DNA of 12,005 bases, taken from contig JBECKR010000315.1 in assembly GCA_040235415.1 (NCBI GenBank), positions 1-12,005 on the forward strand. The letters are read 5' to 3'. Below, in pieces: positions 1 through 5,191 of this stretch. The notes below the pieces were generated by a model. It did not search any database, was not told the origin of the DNA, and was given only the letters and a program-made list of their open reading frames with translations. The stretch comes from JBECKR01 sp040235415. GTDB taxonomy: Bacteria > Acidobacteriota > Polarisedimenticolia > Polarisedimenticolales > Polarisedimenticolaceae. Both the position numbers and the translations under genes were made by a program. Position 1 is the first letter of the stretch. Each line of letters opens with the position of its first letter.

Positions 1-855
1 CTCGCGGCCCTCATCGGAGCCGGCGCGACCGCCGCGGTCGTTCTCGGGGGCCGGGGATCGGGCGCGGCGCGCTGGACGGCGTGGAGCACCGCGCCCGTGC
101 TCCTGCTCGTCCTGCTGGCCTGGGAGAGCGTCGCGCCCGCGCTCCCGCTGTTCCTCCGCTCTCCGCGCGGCCGGATCCGGCACGGGGCGCGCAACGGTGC
201 GCTCACCGCCATGAACGGGGCGCTGAGCGCGGCCGCGTTCGCGGCGGCGTGGTCCGGGACGGCTTCCTGGGCGGCGGCGCACGGGTACGGTCTGCTGGCG
301 CGTTTGGGGGGTCCGGATTGGGCGCGCGCGCTCGCGGCGATCGTCCTTCTCGACCTCTGGGCGTACGGCTGGCATCGTCTCAACCACCACGTCCCGTGGC
401 TGTGGCGGCTCCACCGCACGCACCACTCGGACCCCCGGATGGACGTCACCACGGCCGGCCGGTTCCACGTCGGCGAGATGCTGCTGACCGATGCGCTGCG
501 CGTGCCCCTGATCGTGCTCTTCGGGCTGTCGACGTGGAATCTCGTGGCGTACGAGGCCGCCGTGGTCGCCGTATCGCAGTTCCACCACGCGAACGTCGCC
601 CTGCCGCCGGGGCTCGACCGAGCGCTTCGGGTTCTGATCGTGACACCGGGCATGCACCGCGTGCACCACTCGCGCGTGCGACCGGAGACCGACTCGAACT
701 ACGCGGCGGTGCTGTCGGTGTGGGACCGCGTGTTCCGCTCGTTCCGGGTGCACGACGACCCGGGCACGATCCGTTTCGGGCTCGACGGCTTCGACGACGA
801 CCGTCACCAGACGGTCACGGGGCTGCTGCGGACGCCGCTCGGTCCGCGGAAATAG
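1..855 (+). CDS. Fatty acid hydroxylase / sterol desaturase family membrane protein (5' end missing)
   Basis: The reading frame is open from the left edge, so the gene most likely begins outside the window; the first in-frame start codon inside it is GTG at 97. The first codons encode a hydrophobic stretch, consistent with a transmembrane segment cut by the window edge. Counting from the GTG, the di-iron histidine clusters of the family are all visible: HxxxHH (H93, H97, H98), HxxHH (H106, H109, H110), an HH pair (H163, H164) and a final HxxHH (H187, H190, H191), with hydrophobic helices between them. Members use membrane-bound di-iron to hydroxylate or desaturate lipids or sterols with O2; the substrate here cannot be read from sequence. 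The TAG stop at 853-855 lies inside the first copy of a repeated AATAGGGGA in the REP-like hairpin that follows. The gene converges on the OsmC-family gene. Confidence 0.88.
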   Translation, partial: LAALIGAGATAAVVLGGRGSGAARWTAWSTAPVLLLVLLAWESVAPALPLFLRSPRGRIRHGARNGALTAMNGALSAAAFAAAWSGTASWAAAHGYGLLARLGGPDWARALAAIVLLDLWAYGWHRLNHHVPWLWRLHRTHHSDPRMDVTTAGRFHVGEMLLTDALRVPLIVLFGLSTWNLVAYEAAVVAVSQFHHANVALPPGLDRALRVLIVTPGMHRVHHSRVRPETDSNYAAVLSVWDRVFRSFRVHDDPGTIRFGLDGFDDDRHQTVTGLLRTPLGPRK

Positions 856-908
856 GGGAAATAGGGGACATTCCCCGATTCTCGCGAAACCGAGGAATGT
901 CCCCTATT
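851..908. repeat. REP-like hairpin 1 between convergent genes
   Basis: AATAGGGGA occurs twice in tandem (851-859 and 860-868). The second copy begins a 15-nt arm at 860-874 (AATAGGGGACATTCC) that is exactly repeated in reverse complement at 894-908. Between the arms, TCGCGA at 882-887 forms a smaller dyad, so the whole element can fold as a long hairpin in either strand. The core 13-mer GGGGACATTCCCC (864-876) and its inverse recur at 3228-3340. Position between two converging genes suggests a bidirectional transcription end or mRNA-stabilising hairpin. The arms contain TAG and supply the stop codons of both flanking genes. Confidence 0.85.
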
Positions 909-1371
909 CCGGTTCCGGTCCGCGGATCCGACGGCCCTGGGAGTCGACGACCTCGACCTCGACGGGAATCCCGGCGCGGACGCTTCCGGTCACGAGACAG
1001 TAGTCCTCGAACAGGTCGAGGCAGCGCTCGAGTCGCGACGGGTCCTCGAACGGGCCTTCGATCTCGATCCGTACGTCGAGCCCTCCGATCCGCTGTCGTC
1101 CCCGCTCGTTGCGGGTGAGCCGCCCGCCGACCGTCGCCCGGATGCCTCGCGGCTCCGCGTGCGACTTTTGCAGGCAGAACAGCAGACTCGCCGCGAGGCA
1201 GTTTCCCACTGCGGCGGCGACCATGCGGGCCGCGTTCGGCCCTCGCTGTCGACCGATCGGCTCGGGCTCGTCCAGCGTCAGCTCCGGGACGTCCGCCCAG
1301 TCGAAACGCACCTTGAACTCGAACCCCTCGATCCGCTCGAGGCGGACGCTGAACCGTGGTGCTTCGCTCAT
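904..1371 (-). CDS. OsmC/Ohr family protein (peroxiredoxin-like)
   Basis: The protein has 155 residues, near the usual length of the OsmC/Ohr family. Members reduce organic hydroperoxides with a pair of cysteines; some relatives have other roles. The two expected cysteines are present: C58 in AAVGNCLAASL and C125 in EDYCLVTGSV, the latter followed by the family's characteristic C-terminal strand region (IPVEVEV). C66 and C117 are extra. There is no signal peptide, so it should be cytosolic. The ATG start is preceded by a good GGAGGG site about 9 nt upstream. It is the last gene of the likely DUF134-NifX-exporter-OsmC operon, 30 nt after the exporter, which points to a redox or thiol role alongside metal export. 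Its TAG stop lies inside the right arm of REP-like hairpin 1. Confidence 0.85.
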   Translation of the reverse strand: MSEAPRFSVRLERIEGFEFKVRFDWADVPELTLDEPEPIGRQRGPNAARMVAAAVGNCLAASLLFCLQKSHAEPRGIRATVGGRLTRNERGRQRIGGLDVRIEIEGPFEDPSRLERCLDLFEDYCLVTGSVRAGIPVEVEVVDSQGRRIRGPEPE

Positions 1372-1401
1372 CGGGATGCTCCCTCCGCGGCGCCGCCGCG
1401 A

Positions 1402-2415
1402 TCACGCTCCCGACGCCATCATCGCCGATCCGACGGCGACGCCGACGACCAGGTTGACCCCCTTGACCACGAGGAAGTCCCGGCGCGACGCCGCCAGCAG
1501 CGGCAGCATGCCATGGCCGTCCTGGACGATCGAGCTCGTGACGAGAACGCTCGCCGGAGCGATCCCTTGCGCGAACATGGTGACGAAGACGAGGTGCGGT
1601 CCCGATTCCGGGACGATCCCGAGGAGCGCCGCGGTTCCCAGGAGCATCCACCGTCCGGCGCCGGGCGGAATCGCGCCCGGGATCGCGCCGCGCAGCACGA
1701 CGGCGACGAACAGGGCAGCGAGGGTCCACGCGAAGATCCGGGGCACGTGCCGTAGGGCGACGTGCCGCCAGAGGTGCTCCTCGAGGAAATGGTCCGGCAC
1801 GGTCGTCACGACGAACAGGCCGAAGCCGGAGCTTGCCAACAGCGTGACGCGGACCCAGTTCCACCGCGCCGGGCCGAGCGCGCCGGACGCGACCGCGGCA
1901 GAGAAGGCGACGAGCGCGACGGCGAGAGCCAGGCGGGAAGCCGTCGGTCGCAGGAGGTGCCGGAAGATCTCGGCCGGCTCGAAGCATCGGCAGGCGTCGG
2001 CGTCGTGAACGACCATCTCGGAGCACGCCCCCGGCCGCGTTGCGTTCCCCGAGACGCGGTCGGTCACCGCACCCGCCACGACCCCGACGAGCGCGAGGCC
2101 GGCCGTCATCGCCAAGGCGCGGCCCGGAAACAACGCGAGCATGACGAACGCCTCGTCGCCGCTCGTCGCGATCATGCAAGCCACGACCGCCCCGAGCGAG
2201 AGCCGGCGATGAACGTACAGCGCGACGACCGCGAACGCTCCGAGGCACCCCGGCACCGCGCCGAGCAGCGCCGCGAGCGCGTACGATCGCCATCCCGCGG
2301 CGGCGAGCCCCCGCCACGCCGCACCGCGAAGCGACACTCCGAGATACTCGACCGCGATCATCATGACGCCGACGAACGTCGTGACCTGGAGCGCCTGCGC
2401 CAGGAGATCGAGCAC
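1402..2415 (-). CDS. Putative 10-TM heavy-metal exporter, ArsP_2 / DUF2899 family
   Basis: This 337-residue polytopic membrane protein is built from hydrophobic helices in two halves separated by a polar, Cys/His-containing loop (about residues 120-160, with C131, H137, C142, C144). Motifs I associate with the ArsP_2 family (often annotated as arsenic or manganese efflux) are present: PGC at 55-57, ATSGDEAF at 83-90, IVPESGPH at 267-274 and SSIVQDGHG at 294-302. The acidic and His residues inside the membrane motifs fit metal or oxyanion transport, but the substrate is not established by sequence. The GTG at 2415 is the first start after an in-frame TGA two codons upstream. The gene sits 50 nt after the NifX-like gene and 30 nt before OsmC on the same strand, so probably in one transcript. 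Confidence 0.82.
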   Translation of the reverse strand: MLDLLAQALQVTTFVGVMMIAVEYLGVSLRGAAWRGLAAAGWRSYALAALLGAVPGCLGAFAVVALYVHRRLSLGAVVACMIATSGDEAFVMLALFPGRALAMTAGLALVGVVAGAVTDRVSGNATRPGACSEMVVHDADACRCFEPAEIFRHLLRPTASRLALAVALVAFSAAVASGALGPARWNWVRVTLLASSGFGLFVVTTVPDHFLEEHLWRHVALRHVPRIFAWTLAALFVAVVLRGAIPGAIPPGAGRWMLLGTAALLGIVPESGPHLVFVTMFAQGIAPASVLVTSSIVQDGHGMLPLLAASRRDFLVVKGVNLVVGVAVGSAMMASGA

Positions 2416-2465
2416 GAATCACCCCGGGCGGATCGGATCCGGATCGAAGCGACCGTCCGGCGCGG

Positions 2466-2888
2466 CTAGGCCGCGCCGCGCGTTCCGTGGCCGTGGCGAT
2501 GGCGCCCGTGAGAGCCGTGACCACCCCCCGTGCAGAACGCATCGGGCGCGAGGGCTCGGGCGCGCCCCTGCCGGAACTCCGTGACGATGTCGGCGACGGT
2601 TCGAGCCGACGGTGCGTGGACCGCGATACCCGCCTCGATCAGCGCGGCGGCAGCGCGGCGTCCGATCCCGCGACACACGACCGCATCGGCCCCGTGCGCC
2701 TCGAGGATCGGGACGTGGTGGCAGCCGCCCGTGTGGGCGTGGCAGTCGGGATTGCGGACGACGCGGGCGGTGTCGTCGTCGACGCCGCCGCCGACGTCGA
2801 CGAACGTGAAGAAGGGGGCTCGGCCGAAGTGCTCCGCCATCGTGGCGGCGAGGCCGCGGTCATCCTCGGTCGGTACGCACAATCGCAT
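2466..2888 (-). CDS. NifX/NifB-like dinitrogenase iron-molybdenum cofactor-type protein
   Basis: The 140-residue protein matches the small NifX/NifB-C/MTH1175 fold family: it opens with a beta strand (MRLCVPTEDD), carries the typical HFGRAPFF segment at 20-27, and the later ADAVVCRGIGRRAAAALIEAGI segment of the ribonuclease-H-like fold. A cluster of likely metal ligands lies at 49-58 (C49, H50, H52, C56, H57, H58), and C119 precedes a Gly/His-rich tail (H124 to H134). Family members carry Fe-S or Fe-Mo clusters; no nitrogenase genes are nearby, so nitrogen fixation should not be inferred. ATG at 2888 was chosen because GAGGAGG lies about 9 nt upstream and the conserved fold starts exactly there. 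The gene overlaps the end of the DUF134 gene by 29 nt, implying translational coupling. Confidence 0.85.
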   Translation of the reverse strand: MRLCVPTEDDRGLAATMAEHFGRAPFFTFVDVGGGVDDDTARVVRNPDCHAHTGGCHHVPILEAHGADAVVCRGIGRRAAAALIEAGIAVHAPSARTVADIVTEFRQGRARALAPDAFCTGGGHGSHGRHRHGHGTRGAA

Positions 2889-3171
2889 CGTTCGGTTCCT
2901 CCTCGATGAGCAGAGCCCGCGACCCGACGAGCGCGCGCACCACCTTCTCGCGGCCGGCCGCCAGCAGGCGCTGGACCGTGCCTCGCGAGACGCCCATGCG
3001 GGCGCCGGCGGCTTCCTGATCGTGGCCCTCGAGATCGCACAAGCGCATCGCTTCGAGCTCGCCGAGCTCGAGGCGAACGGACTCGAGGTCGCGCATCGGA
3101 ATGCTCCGGGGCTTGAACACGCGGTCGCCCTCGAACGCGCGACAGCGGCGGTGCTTGCGGGGACGCGGCAT
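2860..3171 (-). CDS. DUF134 family DNA-binding protein, likely operon regulator
   Basis: The 103-residue protein begins MPRPRKHRR, the standard opening of DUF134 proteins, followed by FKPRSIPM (19-26), LELGELEAMRLCDLEGHDQ (to about 52) and a helix-turn-helix (about 50-78) with VSRGTVQRLL as recognition helix, as in sigma-70 region 4-like HTHs. A TTG at 3204 would extend it, but that codon lies within the predicted -10/operator, and the ATG at 3171 has AGAGGAG 7 nt upstream, so the shorter form is preferred. The C10 near the start may bind metal or a cluster. It is the first gene of the likely four-gene operon. A 14-bp palindrome overlaps its promoter, suggesting autoregulation, which is an inference. 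Confidence 0.85.
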   Translation of the reverse strand: MPRPRKHRRCRAFEGDRVFKPRSIPMRDLESVRLELGELEAMRLCDLEGHDQEAAGARMGVSRGTVQRLLAAGREKVVRALVGSRALLIEEEPNDAIVRTDRG

Positions 3172-3189
3172 CGCGGGGCTCCTCTGTTG

Positions 3190-3203
3190 TGTGCATATGC
3201 ACA
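3190..3203. promoter_or_regulatory. 14-bp palindromic operator TGTGCATATGCACA
   Basis: TGTGCATATGCACA is a perfect palindrome. It shares three bases with the -10 element of the promoter reading into the DUF134 gene and spans the predicted transcription start. A repressor or cluster-sensing protein bound there would block transcription. The DUF134 protein encoded just downstream is the natural candidate to bind it, but nothing in the sequence proves this. Confidence 0.7.
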
Positions 3204-3229
3204 ATACAACCCGAACCCCCCAACCGCAA
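3201..3229 (-). promoter_or_regulatory. Predicted sigma-70-type promoter of the DUF134 operon
   Basis: Reading the minus strand, TTGCGG (3229-3224) is followed after exactly 17 nt by TATTGT (3206-3201), a fair match to -35 and -10 hexamers. The predicted start near 3194 leaves a leader of about 23 nt with AGAGGAG at 3185-3179. The -35 end touches the left arm of REP-like element 2, and the -10 overlaps the palindrome at 3190-3203. Confidence 0.5.
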
Positions 3230-3340
3230 ATGGGGACATTCCCCTATTTCGGACTGTTTCGGACGCGCCGGATCTGGATCGACCCGACGTTCGCCCCCGC
3301 CGCCCCCCGGTCCACGCGGAATCGGGGAATGTCCCCAGTT
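3228..3340. repeat. REP-like inverted pair 2
   Basis: The left arm contains GGGGACATTCCCC (3232-3244) and the right arm its exact inverse GGGGAATGTCCCC (3324-3336). The flanking bases also agree partly (AAAT before the left core, AGTT after the right). The spacer of about 79 nt is GC-rich and has no convincing gene. The 13-mer is the same as in the element at 851-908, so four copies occur in this window as two inverted pairs. This pair lies between the end of the zinc-ribbon gene (stop at 3347) and the DUF134 promoter, both on the minus strand. Confidence 0.82.
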
Positions 3341-3346
3341 ATCCGG

Positions 3347-3550
3347 CTATCGCAGGACGGAGCGGACGTATCCGCAGGACGAGCAGACCCAGGTAACGGC
3401 CGGCCGGCTCCGCCACGGGACCCCGAAGATCGTCGGTCGCGGCCCACGCGCGGGAATCCCGCACGTCCGAAGCAGCTCGCCGCCGCAGGCGGCGCAGCGC
3501 GGGTGGGACGACGGCACCACCCCCGGCGCCGCGCCGGCCTTCGCGGGCAC
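3347..3550 (-). CDS. Small zinc-ribbon protein
   Basis: The predicted 67-residue protein has two CxxC knuckles, C19-x-x-C22 (CAAC) and C56-x-x-C59 (CSSC, followed by GY), separated by 33 residues: the pattern of a zinc ribbon. An extra C30 is present. Such proteins often bind nucleic acid or partner proteins; no specific function can be assigned. The GTG start lies 3 nt past the stop of the VOC gene, implying coupling, with a GGGG-type ribosome site in the end of that gene. The exact start is uncertain because the first 16 residues are low-complexity and other GTG codons follow. It is the last gene of the YciI-VOC operon and ends 7 nt from REP-like element 2. Confidence 0.68.
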   Translation of the reverse strand: MPAKAGAAPGVVPSSHPRCAACGGELLRTCGIPARGPRPTIFGVPWRSRPAVTWVCSSCGYVRSVLR

Positions 3551-3553
3551 GCC

Positions 3554-3970
3554 TCACGCCCCTTTGAACGGACCGTTGACCATCCACGACATCCCGAAAC
3601 GGTCGACGGCCATGCCGAACGCCTCGGCCCAGAACGTCTCGGCGAACGCCATCGTCACCGTTCCTCCGTCCGCGAGCCGGTCGAACACGCGCCGCGCCGC
3701 CGGGACGTCGGGATAGCTCAGTGCCAGCGCGAAGCCGTTCGGCGCGCCGCACGGCCGCCCCACCATCGAATCCGACGCCATCAGGACGCCCTGGTCGAGC
3801 TCGAGCCGGGCGTGCATGATCCGATCCTCGCTCCCCGGCGGAATCTGATCCGCCACCGGCGATTCGGCATGGGTCATGAGACGCAGCGTGCCGCCGAGCG
3901 TGCTCTCGTAGAACCGCATCGCCTCGGCACAGTTGCCGTCGAAGAACAGGTAGGCCTCGACCTTCGGCAT
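3554..3970 (-). CDS. VOC family protein, PhnB-like
   Basis: The 138-residue protein has the layout of PhnB-like members of the vicinal oxygen chelate superfamily: an N-terminal PKVEAYLFFDGNCAEAMRFY segment, the middle IMHARLELDQGVLMASD strand region (51-67), YPDVPAARRVFDRLADGG (86-103) and the closing FWAEAFGMAVDRFGMSWMVN (113-132). Many such proteins have no known substrate. The ATG at 3970 is 2 nt beyond the stop of the upstream YciI gene, whose last codons hold a strong GGAGGAG site, so the two are translated together. The zinc-ribbon gene follows immediately. VOC and DGPF proteins commonly sit together near ECF sigma factors in actinobacteria and other phyla. Confidence 0.9.
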   Translation of the reverse strand: MPKVEAYLFFDGNCAEAMRFYESTLGGTLRLMTHAESPVADQIPPGSEDRIMHARLELDQGVLMASDSMVGRPCGAPNGFALALSYPDVPAARRVFDRLADGGTVTMAFAETFWAEAFGMAVDRFGMSWMVNGPFKGA

Positions 3971-3972
3971 GG

Positions 3973-4398
3973 CTACTCCTCCCCCCCGATCCGGGCGCGC
4001 AGCCGCGCTTCCCGTTCGCGGAGCTCCGGGGTGAACTCCTCACCGAAGTCGTCCGCCTCGAACACCTGCCGGATCTCGATCACGGACTCGCCTTCGGTCG
4101 GGTTCGGGCAGCGCTTGACCCACGCGATCGCATCCTCGAGCGAATCCACCCGGAATATCCAGTACCCCGCGATCAGCTCCTTGGTCTCCGCGAACGGGCC
4201 GTCCGTCACGATCCGCTCCCGACCTCGGAACGTCACCCGGGCTCCCTTCGAGCTCGGTTGCAGTCCCTCCCCCGCCAGCATGACGCCGGCGCTCACGAGC
4301 TCCTCGTTGAACTTCCCCATCGCCTCGAGCAGCTCCCGGCTCGGGAGCGCGCCCGCCTCGGTGTTCTTGTCCGCTTTCACGATCACCATGAAACGCAT
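3973..4398 (-). CDS. YciI/DGPF domain protein (copy 1)
   Basis: The 141-residue protein is a YCII-related protein with the hallmark DGPF at 66-69 inside ERIVTDGPFAETKELIAGYW. The ferredoxin-like fold is followed by an acidic/basic C-terminal tail (about 122-141). ATG at 4398 (MRFMVIVK) is chosen because AAGGAG lies 9 nt upstream at 4413-4408 and the fold begins there; the frame stays open further upstream but that part has no family similarity. It heads a three-gene operon with the VOC and zinc-ribbon genes. A candidate ECF42-type promoter (TGTCGA, 17 nt, CGTC) and a stem-loop lie in front of it. DGPF proteins are known companions and targets of ECF42 sigma factors; their biochemical role is unresolved. 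Copy 2 lies just upstream at 4514-4870. Confidence 0.9.
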   Translation of the reverse strand: MRFMVIVKADKNTEAGALPSRELLEAMGKFNEELVSAGVMLAGEGLQPSSKGARVTFRGRERIVTDGPFAETKELIAGYWIFRVDSLEDAIAWVKRCPNPTEGESVIEIRQVFEADDFGEEFTPELREREARLRARIGGEE

Positions 4399-4414
4399 CG
4401 TCCGATTCTCCTTG

Positions 4415-4436
4415 GAGGGCCGGAATCCCCGGCCTC
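4415..4436 (-). other. Stem-loop in the leader of the YciI/DGPF operon
   Basis: On the plus strand, GAGGGCCGG (4415-4423) faces CCGGCCTC (4429-4436) across a 5-nt loop, with one unpaired G. In the minus-strand transcript it would sit at the very 5' end, just ahead of the AAGGAG site. It may stabilise the mRNA or simply reflect base composition. Confidence 0.35.
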
Positions 4437-4444
4437 GGGAGTAA

Positions 4445-4471
4445 GACGAACGGACCGATCCGGTTTCGACA
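4445..4471 (-). promoter_or_regulatory. Candidate ECF42-type promoter for the YciI/DGPF operon
   Basis: On the minus strand, TGTCGA (4471-4466) is followed after exactly 17 nt by CGTC (4448-4445). From memory of published work on ECF42 sigma factors, TGTCGA (-35) and CGTC/CGAC-like (-10) elements precede DGPF genes, which is what follows here. The predicted start is near 4438, giving a leader of about 40 nt. TGTCGA occurs several times by chance in a window this GC-rich, so the placement and spacing are what give it weight. No sigma-factor gene is in the window. Confidence 0.45.
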
Positions 4472-4513
4472 GCGCGCCGCACCGAATCGTCCGCCGCCGG
4501 TCGGGTCCGGGCT

Positions 4514-4870
4514 TCACGCCCCCGGAAGGCCCGGGATCTCGACCACGCGACGGACCTCGACCGTGCCCTGCCGCGCCATCGGGATGCGGGCCGCGATCTC
4601 GAGCGCGTCCTCGAGGCGCGACACGTCGACCATGAAGAACCCGCCCAGTTGCTCGCGGGTCTCGGCAAACGGCCCGTCGGTGACGATCCGCTCGCCGCCC
4701 CGCACGCGGACGCTCGCGGCGGTCGAGGTCGGCTCGAGCGGCGCCGTCGCCACGAAGGAGCCCGCCGCGTCGAGGTCGTGCGCCAGGCGCGTCGAGTCGA
4801 CGTAGCAGCGCTCGCGCTCGGGCGCGCTCAGCGCGCCCTCGTCGAGATAGATCAACAGCATGAACCTCAC
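4514..4870 (-). CDS. YciI/DGPF domain protein (copy 2)
   Basis: The 118-residue protein has DGPF at 65-68 in ERIVTDGPFAETREQLGGFF, closely matching copy 1 downstream, followed by SRLEDALEIAARIP and a VEVRRVVE strand. It lacks the charged C-terminal tail of copy 1. GTG at 4870 is preferred because a GAGGGAG site precedes it at good spacing and the protein then begins VRFMLLIYLDEG, aligning with MRFMVIVK of copy 1. A GTG at 4891 would add seven residues and is 3 nt after the stop of the MoaD-like gene; this start cannot be excluded. It is the third gene of the beta-propeller/MoaD/DGPF run. A 115-bp gap with the candidate promoter separates it from copy 1. Confidence 0.86.
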   Translation of the reverse strand: MRFMLLIYLDEGALSAPERERCYVDSTRLAHDLDAAGSFVATAPLEPTSTAASVRVRGGERIVTDGPFAETREQLGGFFMVDVSRLEDALEIAARIPMARQGTVEVRRVVEIPGLPGA

Positions 4871-4894
4871 GGCGGAGTCTCCCTCGGGCACCGT

Positions 4895-5191
4895 TCACCC
4901 GCCCGCGATCGCCCCCACGACCAGGAACGGCTCCTCGCCTCGAGCGACCGCTTCGGGCAGCGGCGCGTCCGGCTCCGCGTGCGAGAGGTCCTCGCCGCAG
5001 GCGTAGAACCGCACCAACGGCCTGCGGCGCCGGGTCGCACGGTCCCTCATCGTGCCGCGCAGCGCAGGATAGCGCGCTTCGAGCGCGTCCAGCACGGTCC
5101 GGGTCGTGACCGCGCCGCCGACCTCGAGGTCGACGTCGCCGTCGACCTTGGCGAGGGACCGCAGATGCGCGGGCAGCACGACGCGGATCAT
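4895..5191 (-). CDS. MoaD/ThiS-like ubiquitin-fold protein ending in Gly-Gly
   Basis: The 98-residue protein has the MoaD-type beta-grasp layout: MIRVVLPAHLRSLAKV, a TVLDALEARYPALRGTM helix region (32-48), an Arg-rich turn (RRRRP, 55-59), VRFYACGEDL (60-69) and the terminal FLVVGAIAGG. The exposed C-terminal Gly97-Gly98 is the feature that lets MoaD, ThiS and related proteins be adenylated and turned into thiocarboxylates or conjugated. The start ATG overlaps the TGA of the beta-propeller gene in an ATGA, so the two are translationally coupled. No moaE, E1-like or JAMM peptidase gene is in the window. It may donate sulfur for a cofactor or act as a protein modifier or partner of the propeller; the sequence cannot choose between these. 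Confidence 0.87.
   Translation of the reverse strand: MIRVVLPAHLRSLAKVDGDVDLEVGGAVTTRTVLDALEARYPALRGTMRDRATRRRRPLVRFYACGEDLSHAEPDAPLPEAVARGEEPFLVVGAIAGG

Noticed and set aside
815..2542. A minus-strand open frame of 575 codons
   Set aside because: It is Arg/Gly/Pro-rich with no family resemblance and runs out of frame across the OsmC and ArsP_2 genes, both well supported.
2466..2888. Evidence of nitrogen fixation from the NifX-like gene
   Set aside because: The family is widespread in non-diazotrophs and no nif gene is present.
3172..3204. Longer DUF134 protein starting at a TTG at 3204
   Set aside because: That codon sits in the predicted -10/operator, and the conserved MPRPRK start with a good ribosome site is at 3171.
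3101..4444. A plus-strand frame of 447 codons
   Set aside because: It lies antisense to DUF134, zinc-ribbon, VOC and YciI genes and runs through a REP element; no recognisable domain.
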